NCBI RefSeq assembly: GCF_003945595.2 | Contig: NW_024104304.1 | Coordinates: 868,001-932,000 of the forward strand | DNA: 64,000 nucleotides | DNA from: Pipra filicauda | Taxonomy: Eukaryota; Chordata; Aves; Passeriformes; Pipridae | Direction: 5' to 3' | Part shown: positions 14,460-29,311 of the stretch, piece after piece | Position numbering within the stretch: the stretch's first letter is position 1 | Layout of the letters: the number at the start of each line of letters is the position of its first letter | The notes under the pieces: generated by a model | What the model was told of the DNA's origin: nothing | Databases searched by the model: none | Seen by the model: only the letters and a program-made list of their open reading frames with translations | Translations under genes and position numbers: made by a program

Positions 14460-14648
14460 AGGCTTTCGAGTTGGGGTAACTTGAACAGAATGGTAAAATT
14501 CTGGTTGGACTCGGCTGCTTTTCTTGATTTTTCTTTTTCTTACAGAAGTTTCCTGCTCACTTAGATGGTGAGCTTCCACTATAGGTTGTGTTTCCTCAAG
14601 GCGAGGTGCTACACGTCTTCGAGCATGACGAGGACTTGACCTAAAGCC
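14460..14648 (-). CDS. DST: DST coding exon 3 (membrane-anchored isoform)
   Basis: Transcribed on the minus strand from 14648 to 14460, this 189-nt exon (63 codons, phase 0 at both ends) is flanked by a TTCTGTTACAG acceptor and a GTAAGT donor. It encodes residues 73-135 of the isoform: GFRSSPRHARRRVAPRLEE, then SEQETSVRKRKIKKSSRV and QPEFYHSVQ, closely matching the human DST sequence as I recall it. The segment is basic and lies between the transmembrane leader and the actin-binding calponin-homology domains. The reading frame is intact. An in-frame Met at 14579 opens a longer apparent ORF that runs into the intron, but the strong donor at 14459 and the family match support ending the exon at 14460. 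Confidence 0.93.
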
Positions 14649-17600
14649 CTGTAACAGAAAAAGGCATCATCGTGTTTGGCATCTCCCCGAATGGAGCCAT
14701 GTGACATCAGCAAAATCACACAGGATCTTAACAATGACTTGATGTACAGGCATGCTCACCTTACATTAATAGAATGTCCATATATACTGCATGTAACAAT
14801 AAAGAGATGTTGCCAAGTGCTGTTAATATCACATATGTTTTATATTTCTAAATCACATGTATTATTGATACAGCTAGTACCAGTAACTCCTGTTGCTTTT
14901 CTTTATAAGCTCATACTTTTAGTTATTTATAACTAAATAGTTCTAATTTAAAAATTATAATTAAAATTTTCCAGGTTAATTCTTGGCCTCATGAGAAATT
15001 GTTTTAGGGAGTGTGAGCTTCAAAGGTGCCTTTTTTTTCCCCCTAAGACTGAAAATGAAGAAAACTTGGTAGATTTTTGGCAACAATTGGCAACAATTAT
15101 AACCAGCATTTCTTGTTAAGAGTTCAGATAGTGCTAGAGTTTGGGGAAAATCTTACCATTTGGAATAAATAATTAAGACAGAGTGATGTCTTTTATTATC
15201 ATCTGAGAAATACAGATATATTTGGCCAAATTAATAAACTCAGGAAAAGCTGCCCTTCAGAAATGCTTTTCAGAGGCTTGCTGAGAAAACCTCTGAGCAA
15301 CATCCAAAACGGTTCATGGCCTTATAGAATTTCATTCCTTTAATGGCAACATGTATCATGCTATCCCTCTATTGCTACCTGCAGAGTATTTACAATGAGA
15401 ATTCTCTCATTTTATTGAGTCCCCTCATGAGCATGCACAGGGCCTGAAATGCATCATTTGTACTGAATACAATGTTGGTTAATATTAAACTTGGCCAAGT
15501 CATAATATCCATTCACTTAGTCACATCAGCTTTCAGATTAAGTGAGCCAAATCTATGTCCTTAGTGACAGTCTGCAGTTTAAAGGCTACATTTCCTTTCA
15601 AAACTAAGAATAGATGCAACAATTCCTAATTTTCTACCTTCTTTTCTTCTAGGTAAATATCTCTGCTGAAGTCCTTATGTAACAAAGCCAACATTCAGAA
15701 ATGGCTGGTCCATGTAAAGATTCAAACTTCTCCATGGTTAGATTTTAGATAAAACTCAAGAAATTTGTATTGTGAATCTAAATATCCTGAATTCCTACCA
15801 GCAGAAAACTAGTGGGAACAATACATTTCCATATAAACCTGCTGGGTTTTTTTCCCCATTCCCTTAGCTTTTGTGTTTTCTGGAGGTTTTTGCCTTTTTT
15901 GTTGTTGTTTTAATTAAGAAATCAGCATAGCAAAGTTATGCTAAAATGCTGTTCTGAAGCAATCAAAAGTAGATGTATGGCTCTGTGAAAATGGGATTTA
16001 CTTGTCTAATGTTCATGAGTCTGCAAGGGAGGATAGCAACACTCTGTTCTGGACACTCAGATAGACAGACAGATATCTTGGTTATTTAAAGGTGTTCTCC
16101 ATTAAGTAAATGTATCTTTAAATGGCCAAAACACACAAACACATATTTACATACACATGCTAGTGATTGCTACAGATACACATGGCATGCAACAGATGAT
16201 GTGAAAAGGAGAAGTGACATGGTGAAGTAAATTCCAGGTAACAACCTTCTACTCCTGAACACTGGAGAAGAGGGACAGGAATAGAGCCCAGCTTTACTTA
16301 GTCTGGGAGGTTCATATATGTGGTGCAACAGGGCTATGAAATACATATGATGCAAAGGTACGGATAAAATTTCTTCAATCTTTTTTTATGATCCCTCTTA
16401 CTCTACTGAAGCAATAGAATTGTTCAGACTACAGGTAGGGACAGACTTTGACACCCTGTATCATAATGGAATCCATATCAACCAAAGCAAGCAGCACAGT
16501 GAAAGCCACTGCACCAGAAGATCTGCACAGATTTAGGAGGATCTCCAAAGATTCAGAGATGTAGAGCTGTGAAATACTGCCACACTATTGCGATGACAAA
16601 GCTTACTGCCTCATTTTGTTTCTACACTGTGAAATAGCTAACAGATACTTACAATGTATCATTCAACGTGATACTAGGGACTATTCGGGATAACAGGGAA
16701 AAATACAACGCAGGGAGCCTACTATTACAGAGCTTACTGCTCATGGAAATTTTCTTTTAGAAAAAATGTTAGTGTGCATCAGGGATTATTCCATACTAAA
16801 TTAAAATATTCCTCAAGAGACTAAAATACCCAGCAAATATATTCCAAATTCTGAAATCAAAACAGATTTTCTAAATGCATTATTGTTCATTCACACATGA
16901 TGGCTACTGGCTGAAGCCTTGTGATATACCCTGCACTGCAGCTGCTCCCTCACCACACTCCCATTAGCCAGATAAAACTCTTCTGGAAAGTATGTTTATG
17001 TAACAGAAGCATTGATAGAAGCTAAGCAGCTCTGTAAGTGCTCAGAAACACATGCCAGATAGGGATTTAAGAATGTGAATCTGTCTCACTGAGTGGCTTC
17101 ACCTCAAAATATGTCAAGGTTCACTGATTAAGTATTATGTTTCAATATGAAAAAGTCACCTGTGACCTAGAACAATCTGTTTGTAGACAATGCTTCGCCT
17201 TGACATTTTATATATTTTTCTCTTTTGCTGTTTATTACTAACAGGAAAATGGGATCTTTATCTCTTTAAGAGCTCATCTGCTTCTGTTTGCTGAAGCTTA
17301 TTCTTCTCTTGAAGTCATAATCTGCCTGCAGTATCACAAATGGTTGCTGTGGGGAGGATTATAATGTGATAAAGGCAGAAGATCTTGATTTCAGGTGGAA
17401 AATTAATTCCGTATCAACAAAGATGACGTTGCAAGGGCAGAGTCCTCAGACCAAAACCCAAAATGCTTACTCATTCCTGCAATGAGACTTTGCCAGAACG
17501 AAGACCCAAATCTGGAAATTTTCAAAATTTGGTAGTCAAAAATGAAAACAGGAGTCAAAAGTGATGTAAATTACGGAAGCTGCTACTCTTATAATCACTG

Positions 17601-20600
17601 CAAAACTAGAATGGCCAGTAATTCCATCTAAGCAGTGAAGTGAACAGAAGCTTTTTGTGTCATCTGTGTTATTTATCCTTCAGTTTAGCCCAGAATTGAA
17701 AACATCATATTAATACAGCAATCAAAATAAAAAATGTGGAAATCACAAAAATATCTCTTTGGCAAAGACAGCACTATTTTAAATGTTAAGTCAGTGCTCA
17801 CAGAAGAGCAGAGAAATGTTACAAAATATGCAGGGAAGCACAATACGTCACCTGAGACCAAACTACTGAGGAAACGCTGGAGATTTTAAAATCACACTGA
17901 TAATACAGTGAGGTTGCTCTAACACCATTAAGCAATTTGTAATTTCCACTATCATGTGAATGCTGTGTCACTGGGCAGTGACAAACTTTTTCTTGTTCTT
18001 TGTGCTGGAAGGGAGTTGCTCATTACTAGACCCTACTGCCTGACTCATTTTTGTGCCTGTAAAATTCTGAAACAAGGCAAACCAAACAAAACTCCAACTA
18101 TGTATTTTAGAAAATCTGTCTTCCAAAAACTAAAATAGCTGCACAAATATTTACACTAAAGTAAACTAAACTTCCTTAAAGAAACAACAGAGATGATCAC
18201 CAGAACCAGTTTTAGATATATCAGAGGAAGACAAGAGGCAAACTGAACCTGGGATTATTTTCTCTCCAAAAGCATTCATGTGCATCCTTCCAGTTAGAGT
18301 CTGTTTGAATCCCTGAAGAATGATCTCCCTAATCAATCAGCAGGAATAGAGGTGTCTCTGGAGGCTGTTGCAGAGCCTAAGCCTAGTCCACCTGCTCTCG
18401 AGGGAATTTTTCTGTCTGAGGAAGCAGGCTAGGGAAATCAGCCTCTTTTACCTGAAATTCATCCTTTAAAGTCTTCTCTGAAATTGTGGGGTGGGCTTTT
18501 TTTTCCTGGAATGAAGTGTGATAATATTGAAAGAACCTGTTCTGTCTATCTTTACACCCAGATCAATGATGACTGTTGCCAGCCTGGGCACTGCATGCCA
18601 GAGAACACTGTGTAAAATTACTTTCACAGTAAGGTGTTCTGTAAAAAAATATCTTCTTATCCAGCCAAGTTTTAACTTCACATCTCTGATTCAGTGACCA
18701 ATTTCTTGTCTATAGAAACAGGTGTGGGTTTCCTCTGACCAAAGTTCATCAGACCTCCCCTCCCTGGGTTGCCTTTAGACCCACAGAAGCCAGCAGAGCA
18801 GATGAACCATTCCTTAACAGAACCTATTTCTCTACCTGTAATGGGAGTCCAGGCTGACTACTTCACTTATAGACATCCCTACTGTCAGTATCCAAAATTA
18901 GATAGGATGGATCAGTCCTATGATGGTTAGGTTTTGGTCTGCCTCCAATACAGTATTCATCATTCCATACATATTTTATCATCAGACTTCCTCTTATTTT
19001 CCTCCTTCTACATGAAATTATTCTGGTCTCTTCCATATTTTTTTTTCTTCTGAGATGTTTACATTTCCTTATTCACAGACATCACTCTTGCTGGATCCCT
19101 GCAATTCAGCACACTACTCTCTATAAATCCATATTACTGATATATATAATAGTAGAACATTTCCCATCCCACCTTCCTTCTGATGAGGCTATACATCTAA
19201 AAGTGGTCTTCACTGAACTGTCACAAGTCATTCAGAAGTCCCTTTCAGGAGACCATAAACCTAAAAATTAAGAAAGAGGCTAAAGACTTTTCTCTTTAAT
19301 ATACTCAACCTTGCATTTCTGAACATCATTTGTCTGTTTATTTGCCCTATTTCTTCAGTGTGGTCTGGTATTTGATAACCAAGTACGTCATACTCTGCTA
19401 TCCTTGTTATGTTTTTGCTTATTCTCATTCCCTATTCATTCATCATGAAAAACAGGAATTTGAAACATCCTAAAAAACTTGTCTAATTTTGCTTCTTTTT
19501 TTTTTTAATTTACAGAAAAGTATATTTCGCATAATGTGTTGAACCTTTTTCTTTCACTGTCTTAGTTTTTCTGTATTTATTTTAATTCTTTGTCTGGTAC
19601 TTGAATAGCACCATAGGAATACATCAGTGCTATTCCATGTGTGCATTATTGCTTTAGTGATATGAATCTCTGACTTATCCATTCTTTCAATGCACAATTG
19701 TATTAATTCACCAGATCCTTTTCCTCTCCATTCTAGCTTCTACTAACCCTACTGCCTTCATCGTACATTATCTATTATTTTTGTGCTTGATAAGAAACCA
19801 TATTCAGTTTTCATTTTTTCCAGTGTATAAGTATTTTATGTAGAATATATTGGATGATCTTGAACCCAGCCTTTCTAGCCAGTATGTGTTTTCAGAATCA
19901 ACAAACAATAATATCATGAAGGTAAGAGTGCATTATCTCACATCCAGCTATAATCAACGGAAATCTTTGCATTAACTTCAGTGGGCACTGGACTGCAGCC
20001 CAGTTTACCTTCTGGCAGAACTTCAGTAAATCACAGAAAAAGTGCTAGCTAGCATCAAGCCATAATTCAATGACAACAGAACTCAACTCCGTTTGCAAAG
20101 GCATGTACAGATATTTGAATAAGTCCTGTAGATTAATGCACTTTTTAAGGTGCACTAATGAATATTAAAGCCAAAAGAAGCTCAGATAGGATATCCAACC
20201 TCATGTGCTTGCTTTTAAGGTTTTTGACAGTGGTTGTATGTGCATGAGAATTGTCAATCTATTACCATTGTCAATTAATGGCCTCAAGAAAGAGTTTTCA
20301 AATTGTCAGTTACCGCCTGTTTAAAGCTTGAAACTCATTTATATGCAACCTACAACATCTTAGGGCCTGAGCCATTAGACTGCATGGTATCAAATCCGTT
20401 CCCAAGATGCCAGTGATCTCAGCTGTTTTGCAGTCAGGCTGAAACAGAATTAAACCCTATAGCTGGAGTACCTACTTGAACTAAAAAGGCAGGTTTAATT
20501 CAATAACTTTATTGTATGAAATTCCCCTGCACACTGAAAGAGAAAAATCTGAGATTCTGCTACAAAGAGAAACATATATATATATGCATCTATATTGTAA

Positions 20601-22661
20601 GAATAGTTTCAAAAAGTGACCAAGATTGCATTATTCTCCTCATTCCTCTTCCATAGTGATTTCCATCCCAAATACCATCAGTTTACAAAGAAATAAGAAA
20701 AAAAAAACAACAACATTTATTTAACTGCCAGTTCTGCAAGTTCAACCCAAAATCCAAGATTCAAGTTAATTTCTCTGAGCTATTTATACATCCTCTTTAA
20801 TAGTGAAGATCGCTAAGTAATGCAAAGTCTTAATTTTCTATCACAGGAAGATTATCTACACTCACTGACTGTATTACTTCACAAACACCCAAGGAGGATG
20901 CCACTGCATTTGATTCTATCAGGATTCTTTCTTAATTCTGTTAGGACTGAAAAAACAGACTGCAACCTTTTTGTGTGTGTGTGTGGTTCTCTTGATTTTA
21001 TTTTTTTAATCTTGCAAAGGGTTATTCCTATAAAGATCTGAATCAGGATTTAAAACATAAAATGTATGATTTTACATTCAATTTCCCATTCCACTCCCTC
21101 ATTAGCAAGCTTTCACTGATGCTTCTTCTCATGCCTTATGTTATTTTAGGAGATATTATTCTTATCTTCTAAACCTAAACTCTAAGCAGTGCTGGAACCA
21201 TTTCTCAAATATTGAAGACTGTGATTTGGCACGTGTCACATTCCAAGATAAGTCCACACATTCAAAAGCATCTAAAGCAATTGTCTTTTACATAACCTGA
21301 ACAAGATTGCTCTTCCAACGGAGTTCATGAAATAGAACATCAATAACCTGCTTTCCAGTTCATAAGCAAGTACCTGAGTACATACACAGGAGCCTTTGTG
21401 TGAAGCTAGGTTTAGGTGTGAATTTAGAATACAATTTCTAATAACCCATGCTGTGTTACATTTCTATTTTACATGCCGTGTTTGGTTTTTCCCGTCATAA
21501 GGTCAGGATTCCGGTCAAGCACAGGTAAGCTGTAACACTAGGAAAATCTGATGACCTGCAAGCAAATAGCCAAATAGCATGCCCAGTCATGCCTCAAGAT
21601 ACCCTTTAAATACTCTTTCCTGTCTAAACCTATAAGCCACAAAAGCTGGCCTGTTCTCCAAGCAGTCCTATCATTCTCTGACAAGAAGGCTTGCAGCTTT
21701 CCACGGCTGCCTTGCCTTTGCAATGGTTTGTCCCACTTCCTTCCCTGTTACCTCAGCACTGCAAGCCTACAGTAGGAAGGGAATAATTATTTAAGAAAAA
21801 AAATAAATCAGAAAACTCCTTAATCAGTAGTCTGCAAGGGAAAGTTTCATTTAAAATATACTAATGCATTCCCCAAGCATGTCCCTTTTCTACCCCTGAT
21901 TCTTTCATTTTCCATCTCATCATGTCTCCTTGTCTTGGGCAGCGTCCTGTATACATTAAGAATCTGCCATTAGAAATTAACTTTAAATATTAAAATACGG
22001 TAAGAAGGAGAATAAGAAATAATAGACATTGCTAAAGCATTGCAGTGCTGCATGACATCTAGTACAAAGAAATTACTGTCCTCTGTCCAGTGTGCTTGTT
22101 TGAAACAAACCATTAAGAAAATTTATGCTACCACAGCATATGAAGATGGGTCTGCGTTTTTTCAATTACAAAATAGATGCATAACTGATGGAAGACTTAG
22201 CAGGAATATATTAGAAAAAGATATCTAGGCTGGAATTCAGATATCTATTAAGATACCCAGATTCAGATACCAACAGGATACCTGAATGGGTCCCTGCTTC
22301 AGCAGCAACTAGACTAAGCTCCTGTTATTACCAATAAAAAATTTAGTTGACGCATTCAGTGAGGCTCAAAGAATCATTCAGCTCATCCTGAAGCAGACAC
22401 CTACACTAGGTCAGCTGAGCTCTAGCTCTATAGACTATAAGCTGTAAATGCCTACAGTGAGCTTGTTGGGCTGAATGAGAGGATGCTGGTTTTGCAAAGT
22501 CACTTTCCAACTCCAACAGCACTGCACATGAAGGAAGGTAGTGGCAGCAGATCAGAAGGGAATGATACCTTGAGCTGGTTGTATCATTTTGTTCTCTCTA
22601 GAACATTATGTATTTCAGTACAGTTAATGCTATCAATTTATATAATCAACAGATAAGCCTG

Positions 22662-22709
22662 TAAGAACTGTGTTTCACTTCCAGTTAAGAACTGTGTTTC
22701 ACTTCCAGT
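22662..22709. repeat. 24-bp tandem duplication, two identical copies
   Basis: The 24-nt unit at 22662-22685 is repeated exactly at 22686-22709 (core AACTGTGTTTCACTTCCAGT). It lies in DST intron 2, with no coding potential seen. Confidence 0.95.
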
Positions 22710-25700
22710 TCGCTCTACTATCTACCTTGCCGTCCTGAAGCCGAGTGCTGTATTTAAACAGCTGAGTGGACAGGCAAGATAAGGACTTTGGCACAACTTC
22801 CAAGAAATGTGCCTTTGCCCAAACATCAACTGCAGTTAGTTTCTGTAGCTGATGTGGTGTTTTCACACTTTAGTCACAACTCGTATTTCATTTCCGCTGA
22901 TGAGTCAGGAACTGCAAAGCTCTGACTCTCCTTGATGCAAGGCAGTAGGGCACAAGGGAGCACAGCAGGGGCTCAGACACTTTGGATCCACATAGCAGGT
23001 ACCCAGGCTCACCAGTGAACTAGAAGCGTAAGGAATAAGCATAAAAACAAGGCACCTTTGCTAGATCTAGGTCTAGAGCAGCTGTCTCAACTGTGAGCCT
23101 GACAATATGCTAAAGGATCTCTGCCACACAGCGCTGAGTCCTTGCCCTGGGAGGCTGCAGGAGCCCACGTGCTCCCTCCACAGAGCCTGAGACCCCTCCA
23201 GGCTGCAGAGCAAGTGGGGCAGGCTGAGAGGCTGCAGCTCTGCACGTCTGATACGACCAGGCCAGAAAAGCCCAGCTCAGCTGAATCAGATCCTATATGA
23301 AAACAGCAAGGTGACTTCACCCTTTGCTCTGCGCTTTCTTCCATAACACATCAAAGGTGCCTCTTCTTAAAGAAGTTTGGGAATGGAAGAGAGTGTGAGA
23401 GAGGTTTCCGTGCCCTAGGAAAACACACGTAACAGCCCTGGAACAGCCACAGTGCTGAGGGTCACACTACCCTGTTCATGTGGCTTGCTTTCATTTAATA
23501 CCCTCAGCCTAAAATGCTGAGCTGTTTCTGAAGGGGCATCCACAACCTCATCTGTCACCCTTATAATCTAACCACAGTAACTGAGAAATCAATGCAGATG
23601 ATTAAGCTTCTCTTAGCTCTATGTGGTCTATGAACCCCTGCATTATCCTTTCTGTCCATGTAAAAACAGTTTCTATAGCAGTGCAGATGTGGTAAAACTG
23701 AAGTATGACCTCAGCTGCTTTAATTCACAGTTTCAATCTGAGGTTAGTTTAGCTAGCTAGAAGTTCCCATTCTGTACCTGTGTACAGTGTGGCTGTTAAC
23801 AGACAGGTGGCCACAAGCCATGCTCCACCTGCATCCCCTTGAAACCAGAGCTCTGTTTTTGTGTGTTCCGGGAGTGTGCACTGGCATAGAGCACAACAGA
23901 AGCTGCAGCCTCATCTAAAACACATTTCCAGAGATAACAGTAGATACTGAGAAGTCTGGATATCTAAATACTTAGATGATAGCTGTGATTTTGTTGGCAT
24001 AACTGTATCAATGGGAAACTAGAGAGTAAGAACTTTTATGAGGTAGCTTATCTTTATGCAGCGGTTGTCCGTATCCTGTTAGAGAACCGTGGAGACGTGT
24101 TCATTTATAATGCAGGTCCCGAGACCGTGCCTGACCACTGATGTGGACCATGACACAATGTCAGTACTTTATCAGGTGATCGATGGAGCTCAGAGGAGAT
24201 CCCCTCAGCATTTCAATGTTCTGCAGGCTGTCAGAAGCCAGAGTAGAGATTCAGACAACCAGAAGGCTATATAAATATGTCAGGCATTTCTACGCTACAC
24301 TTTAGCACAGAGTAGAGGTACCCAAGTTAACTCCTCTGAAGTTAGTTTAGTTCAGGAACCCAAGTGGTCTTGCTGCAGCAACCAGGCAATTACCATGGTT
24401 TTTGATACAATTACCAAACAAGCTGTTCCTCGGCATAGATCAGTGCTTGCTGGGCTATCTAAAGGCAGCACTGCAGTGACTAAAGCTGACAAAGAGTGAT
24501 GGACAGATGACATATAGTAAGCCAAATTTCAGTGATACCTAGTTTGCCATGTGACAGCTCAGTGTGACGTACCCTCTCTGGGCCACATTACTGGACATGT
24601 TACTGAAAAATGGACAGATGGATTTGTCCTTATACAGTATAACCTGTATATATAGCTCTTCATTCATTCCTGTACATAAGTGCTTTCATACATCTAAGAA
24701 AACAATTTATATTCCCTTGAACCTGCTCCTTAACTCTTAGACAGCTAATGGAAAAATAGTTTAAACATCCTGAGGGAAAAGCACGTCCAACACAAAGATA
24801 AAATATTTTCAGGCTGATTCAGCTCTGCAAAGACAAGGACACATCCTTTCAATAGGTGAGTGAATGTATTTTTCTGGCTAGTCCTGCATGTTTCTGGTGC
24901 TCCTTGAATGCACTCCCTCCAGTCAAACAGAAGACTCAAATTCAGCTTGGAGGGTCTGCCGATTTCTGTTTTCACTGAAGCTGTACATATCTGGAGCAGT
25001 TTATAAATAGCTGCAATGCTCGGGATGAATTATTGTGCAACTCTTCAAAGACTATTCATTATTGTTTTGCAAGATATCTGAACTGTATTTTTAGGCAACT
25101 GTCTCATGATCAGTCTCAGAAGGGAGATGATTATGGCGAAGGTATGCTTAGAGACAAATTTATGAACACTTTTTCTGGGCAAAGGAATATATACATTTCC
25201 CAGAGACTGTTGTACTATTGTTTTGCATCCATTGTACCATAATTGATGATTTAGAAAATCCATTTGCTCTTAAAAATTATCATCAGTCTTGGCTGACCTA
25301 TTTCACTACCAGTCTTGTCACAACAATAGACCAAATACATACAACATTGTAGGCACTGTTTAGTGTACTAAGAAGAAAACGTGGGGTCTGCAAAACTCAA
25401 ACGACCAAATGTTATTCTTTTGCTACAGCTGTGGTTAACACATGCTGCCAGCCCTCCCAAAGAGTCTTTTCATAAAGTGTCAACTCCTGTTTGCCTTACT
25501 GGTGTGTCTAGTCCCACCTGGGTTATGTGAAGTCGGGATTTACAGTGGACTGTAAAACTTCTATGAATTTGTTTCCTAGTAGACTTATACCTGTAGGTCT
25601 CAGTGGAAGCATTCACAGGAAACTGGCCCAAAATGTATGAGTCAAAATAAAATAAATACAAAATGAAACCATGTTGCTCATGACTACCTATTAACACTGA

Positions 25701-26297
25701 TACCTTCAGTTCCTGAGATCATAGTATTTCTTTAAAAGGTAAGATAAAGGAAAACTGTAAAACTCAGAGAAAATTTCAGACAAAAGATGTTTTCCCCAAT
25801 AATATGAAAACCATTAACTTCTGGTTTAGCAGTTAGTAAAATTATCCCTTCACAATCTCATAAAACCCAACCATTTCTAGATCCTGAATGAGGAACTTCC
25901 TTTTCAACAGTTCTTACCACCAAATCAAAAGATATTAAGAATTATGTCATTTGGATTAATTCCTTCCAGCCTAAAGGCTAGAAGCCTACTTCCTTTTTAA
26001 TTGAAAGGTAAAAATCTCACATAATCCTGTGACTCCAGAGGCTTCAACAATAAGGAAAACTAATTCAGAAAGAAATTTAAATCACAAGAAGTGGCAACAC
26101 CAACACAGTAAGCAATGCTTTTAAATTGAAAGGTACAAATGTAAAATGCTAAACATTGAAATGTATCAAGCCCAAGTCCACAAAGTACTCAGAGAAAATT
26201 CCTCTATTTCATGAGAAAACAAACTTGTACAGAGAGCACAAGAAAAATGAGATCAGTGAATCACTAGTAACATTAATATTTTTAATATACAGGGGTT

Positions 26298-26319
26298 AAT
26301 AATAATAATAATAATAATA
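26298..26319. repeat. (AAT)n microsatellite
   Basis: About seven tandem AAT units in DST intron 2. Confidence 0.95.
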
Positions 26320-29276
26320 CCAACCATTAATCATAGTCCCTAGTTGGGTAAAACTCTCACTGAGTTATTTTGGTGTCATTTGGGTTCAGCACTGACATTT
26401 CGTTCTACAACTGATTTTCAAAATAAAGAAAGAATATTGCAAACTGCTACATCAAAGTCTGACGTGTCATGTAGCAATGAATATTTCTGTTGGAAATTTA
26501 CTTGTTTTCTTTTTAAAGCAATGGCATATCTAGGTCTTCCTCAGATTAGAAACATTAACTATTCTGGGTGTGATTCCTTTGTGACTTCATGGAATATCTA
26601 TAGCACCTGGGGGATGGAGGACTCTTAAGAGCAATTATAGTCATAATGATCTTAAGGACTGTAATAAAAATATCCTAAAAAATAGAACAGAAAAACTTCA
26701 GATGGTAGTAAATAAGTGTTAGCGGTGAAGTGTATTATCTCAGTAAACTCTCACATCTTCTTCCTGGTAAATTTTTTCTGTTATGAAGCACCTCTAACAA
26801 AGACAGACTTTAACCTACTTTATATTCATAATGATTCATGCAAATTTATCTGTTTTTGAGGCAGGGGGTCAAGTGTTTAAGTTCATTCTATAATAAGCAA
26901 TATCTGCATAGACTCTTGCTCTATTATAACGAGATATATTTTTCAGAGACATTAAAAATCAAGCCCCTCCAAAAATCAACTATTTGTGAATTCAATTCAT
27001 CAGTGGCATATAAAATTCAAAACAGGAGAGCTGACCATAAATACACTTTCAAATTTTGTATCTACCTTCTCATAGTATAGAGTCTTATTTTTTAATATGG
27101 GGGTTCAGTACTAAAGGAAAGGTATTCAATAGTTCTCACTGCATATAGACAATGAAGGCATGCACCATAAGAGCTATGGCTCTGGCTAAGAATCTCAACA
27201 TAAATTTGCACGTATCTGTTTTTCCAAATATAAGGCTTTCCTGGCAGGCAGTCAATCCTGCAGGAATTGCCAACCGTTCTGTAGATAGGGCAATTATAAT
27301 TCTCTGTGCACTGCTGCTAGACCACCTGCACGTTCACATGTGAGGGAAGTCAGATTTGAATGCAGCTCTCAGGAGATGAATGCCAACCCACTGCTATTTA
27401 CTATCAATTTTCATTATCTTCTGTGTAATTAAGAAACACCATTTATAACTACACCTGACAAACAACTAAGTATGGCAGGAGCTAGCAGATGTACCTTGTG
27501 CTATAAAACTTAGAGTTGAGATGTTACATTCATTTGGGCGGTGGGGGAGTATGCAAAGCCCATATTTTCATGTATAACTCTTTGTTTTCATCAGCATCTT
27601 ATTGGAGTTGGAAGTGTGTGATATTTTGTGATGATATAGATTGAGAATGTCAAATTCTGCTTCAGATAATGCTTCCAATATTTTTAATGGAAGTATACCT
27701 GTAATTTTTTCATTAATCTATTCCATTAGATTCATTAAAATAACATCTTACTTGAAAAAAAATTGGAAAATGAAAATTTAATTATGTCAAATGAGTCATT
27801 GTTTTCTCTTAAGAATCAAAAGTCTCATCAGATAATAAAGGGGAAAACAGCTCCACTACTTATTTAAAACGGCAGTTTAGACCACTAGCTGTAGTGTTAC
27901 TCTATGTAAACAAAATGTAGACAATTATGAAAGAATATAACAGTTTTTATTGCTTTATTTTAGAGTGTTTCACTAAATGGAAGCTTCTAGGAAATATTTT
28001 ATATTCATCTACTTCTGACTGGGTGATACGCAAATAACCACATGGTGAAGCAATAAAAATAAATTACTCTGCAAACTTCCCTTTTAAGGGTCACCATGCA
28101 GGATGGCACGTATTTCAAAAGGGTGTAACACATTAAACTTCATCTCTATCTAGGCTCAGGATTGAATGAATTTTACATGGAAACCAAGTATTTAATATTG
28201 GATAAACTAAATAATGAAAAAAATCTTTTGATTTCTAGAGGGACACGTTTGTTGACTTTACTGTTCAGTCAACAACAAACCTGGGCTTTTCACAAAGATA
28301 GGACACTCCCTATGTCATCTTCTTTTTGTGACAGTGTGTACAAATTTCAAAATACTTAGGAGTTTAAAACTAATTGCCAATATGAACCACACTGCAAAAA
28401 TATATCCCGTGCACACTTTTGAAAACATTAGTCATAACTGGGTAATTTTCACACCCACAGCTGGCTAAGAAAAAAATGCAAATCATTTAAAACAAAAGAT
28501 CATTTTAGTGCAAAACTCTCTCTCAAGGCTTCCAGAATATGAGGCAATGGCATGAAGATATGCCTTAAATCAATAGCAGGAAACCAGGCAAGAGAAATAT
28601 CTAGACAGGAGCTCTACAGGGCAGCATGGAAACAAAGTGGATACTAAACCAAATATTATTTTACATATTTTCCCAGTAATTATGCTCCTCATTCAGAATC
28701 ACTAGGAATTGTCTTGGATTTGTGTTATACTTTCAGTACTGGCATGTAAGAGTTTTGATTCCCCTGATCTGTGAATACAAAGTCACACACTGAGCTGCAT
28801 GCCAAACAGGCTTGTAGTCTGGATCCTTCTGGGATCTCCCACGGCAAAATCCAAGCCAAGCAGGCAACTTCCCTGGCAAGGAGCAGGGCGCAGGTGAGGG
28901 TTGGTGGCAAAACAAGAGGTTCTGCAGTTGCAAAACTGACCAGCTCTGCACGTATTTACAGTGCAGTCAATAACTGGGCTCAGGGTTGCTTTTGGACAGA
29001 GGGAGGTCTGACACATACAGTAAGCACAGCTCTCCTCCAAGTAACCAATACCTTTGGGAATGAAACAAATTGGCAGGCCGGTTAGGGTAACACAGATGAA
29101 GAGCTCATTTTGTGTTGGGGGGGGAAAAAACAGACCAAGAAATGAAAGAGGGCATTATGTTTTTCATGCAAAATGAAAAGTTCACCATGCGATTTCATTA
29201 ACAAAAGACCACGACAATATGTACTCGGGTAAAGAGAACAACTTCTGACCTTGAAATTGCGTGCTAAATAAATTAC

Positions 29277-29311
29277 CTCAGAGCGAAAGTGATGAGTTCT
29301 CATGACAGCAT
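29277..29311 (-). CDS. DST: DST coding exon 2 (35-nt micro-exon)
   Basis: A 35-nt exon on the minus strand with acceptor GCCTTCCAG and donor GAG|GTAATT. It begins in phase 1: the G left over from exon 1 plus AT gives Asp, and it reads DAVMRTHHFRSE, ending in phase 0. The human protein has nearly the same string at this place, so the micro-exon and its phase are conserved. It follows exon 1 after a 431-bp intron that is largely inside the CpG island. It is too short to be found as an ORF; the frames of its neighbours confirm it. Confidence 0.93.

Larger units (their letters stand above)
14649..29276 (-). other. DST: DST intron 2, no gene recognised
   Basis: A 14.6-kb intron between the 35-nt second and the third DST coding exons. 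It is AT-rich and holds a 24-bp tandem duplication (22662-22709), an AAT microsatellite (26298-26319), an AT run near 20573 and many short chance ORFs. No CR1 or LTR could be recognised by eye. A locally GC-richer stretch (about 22900-23400) has no conserved protein match that I recognise. Confidence 0.75.
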
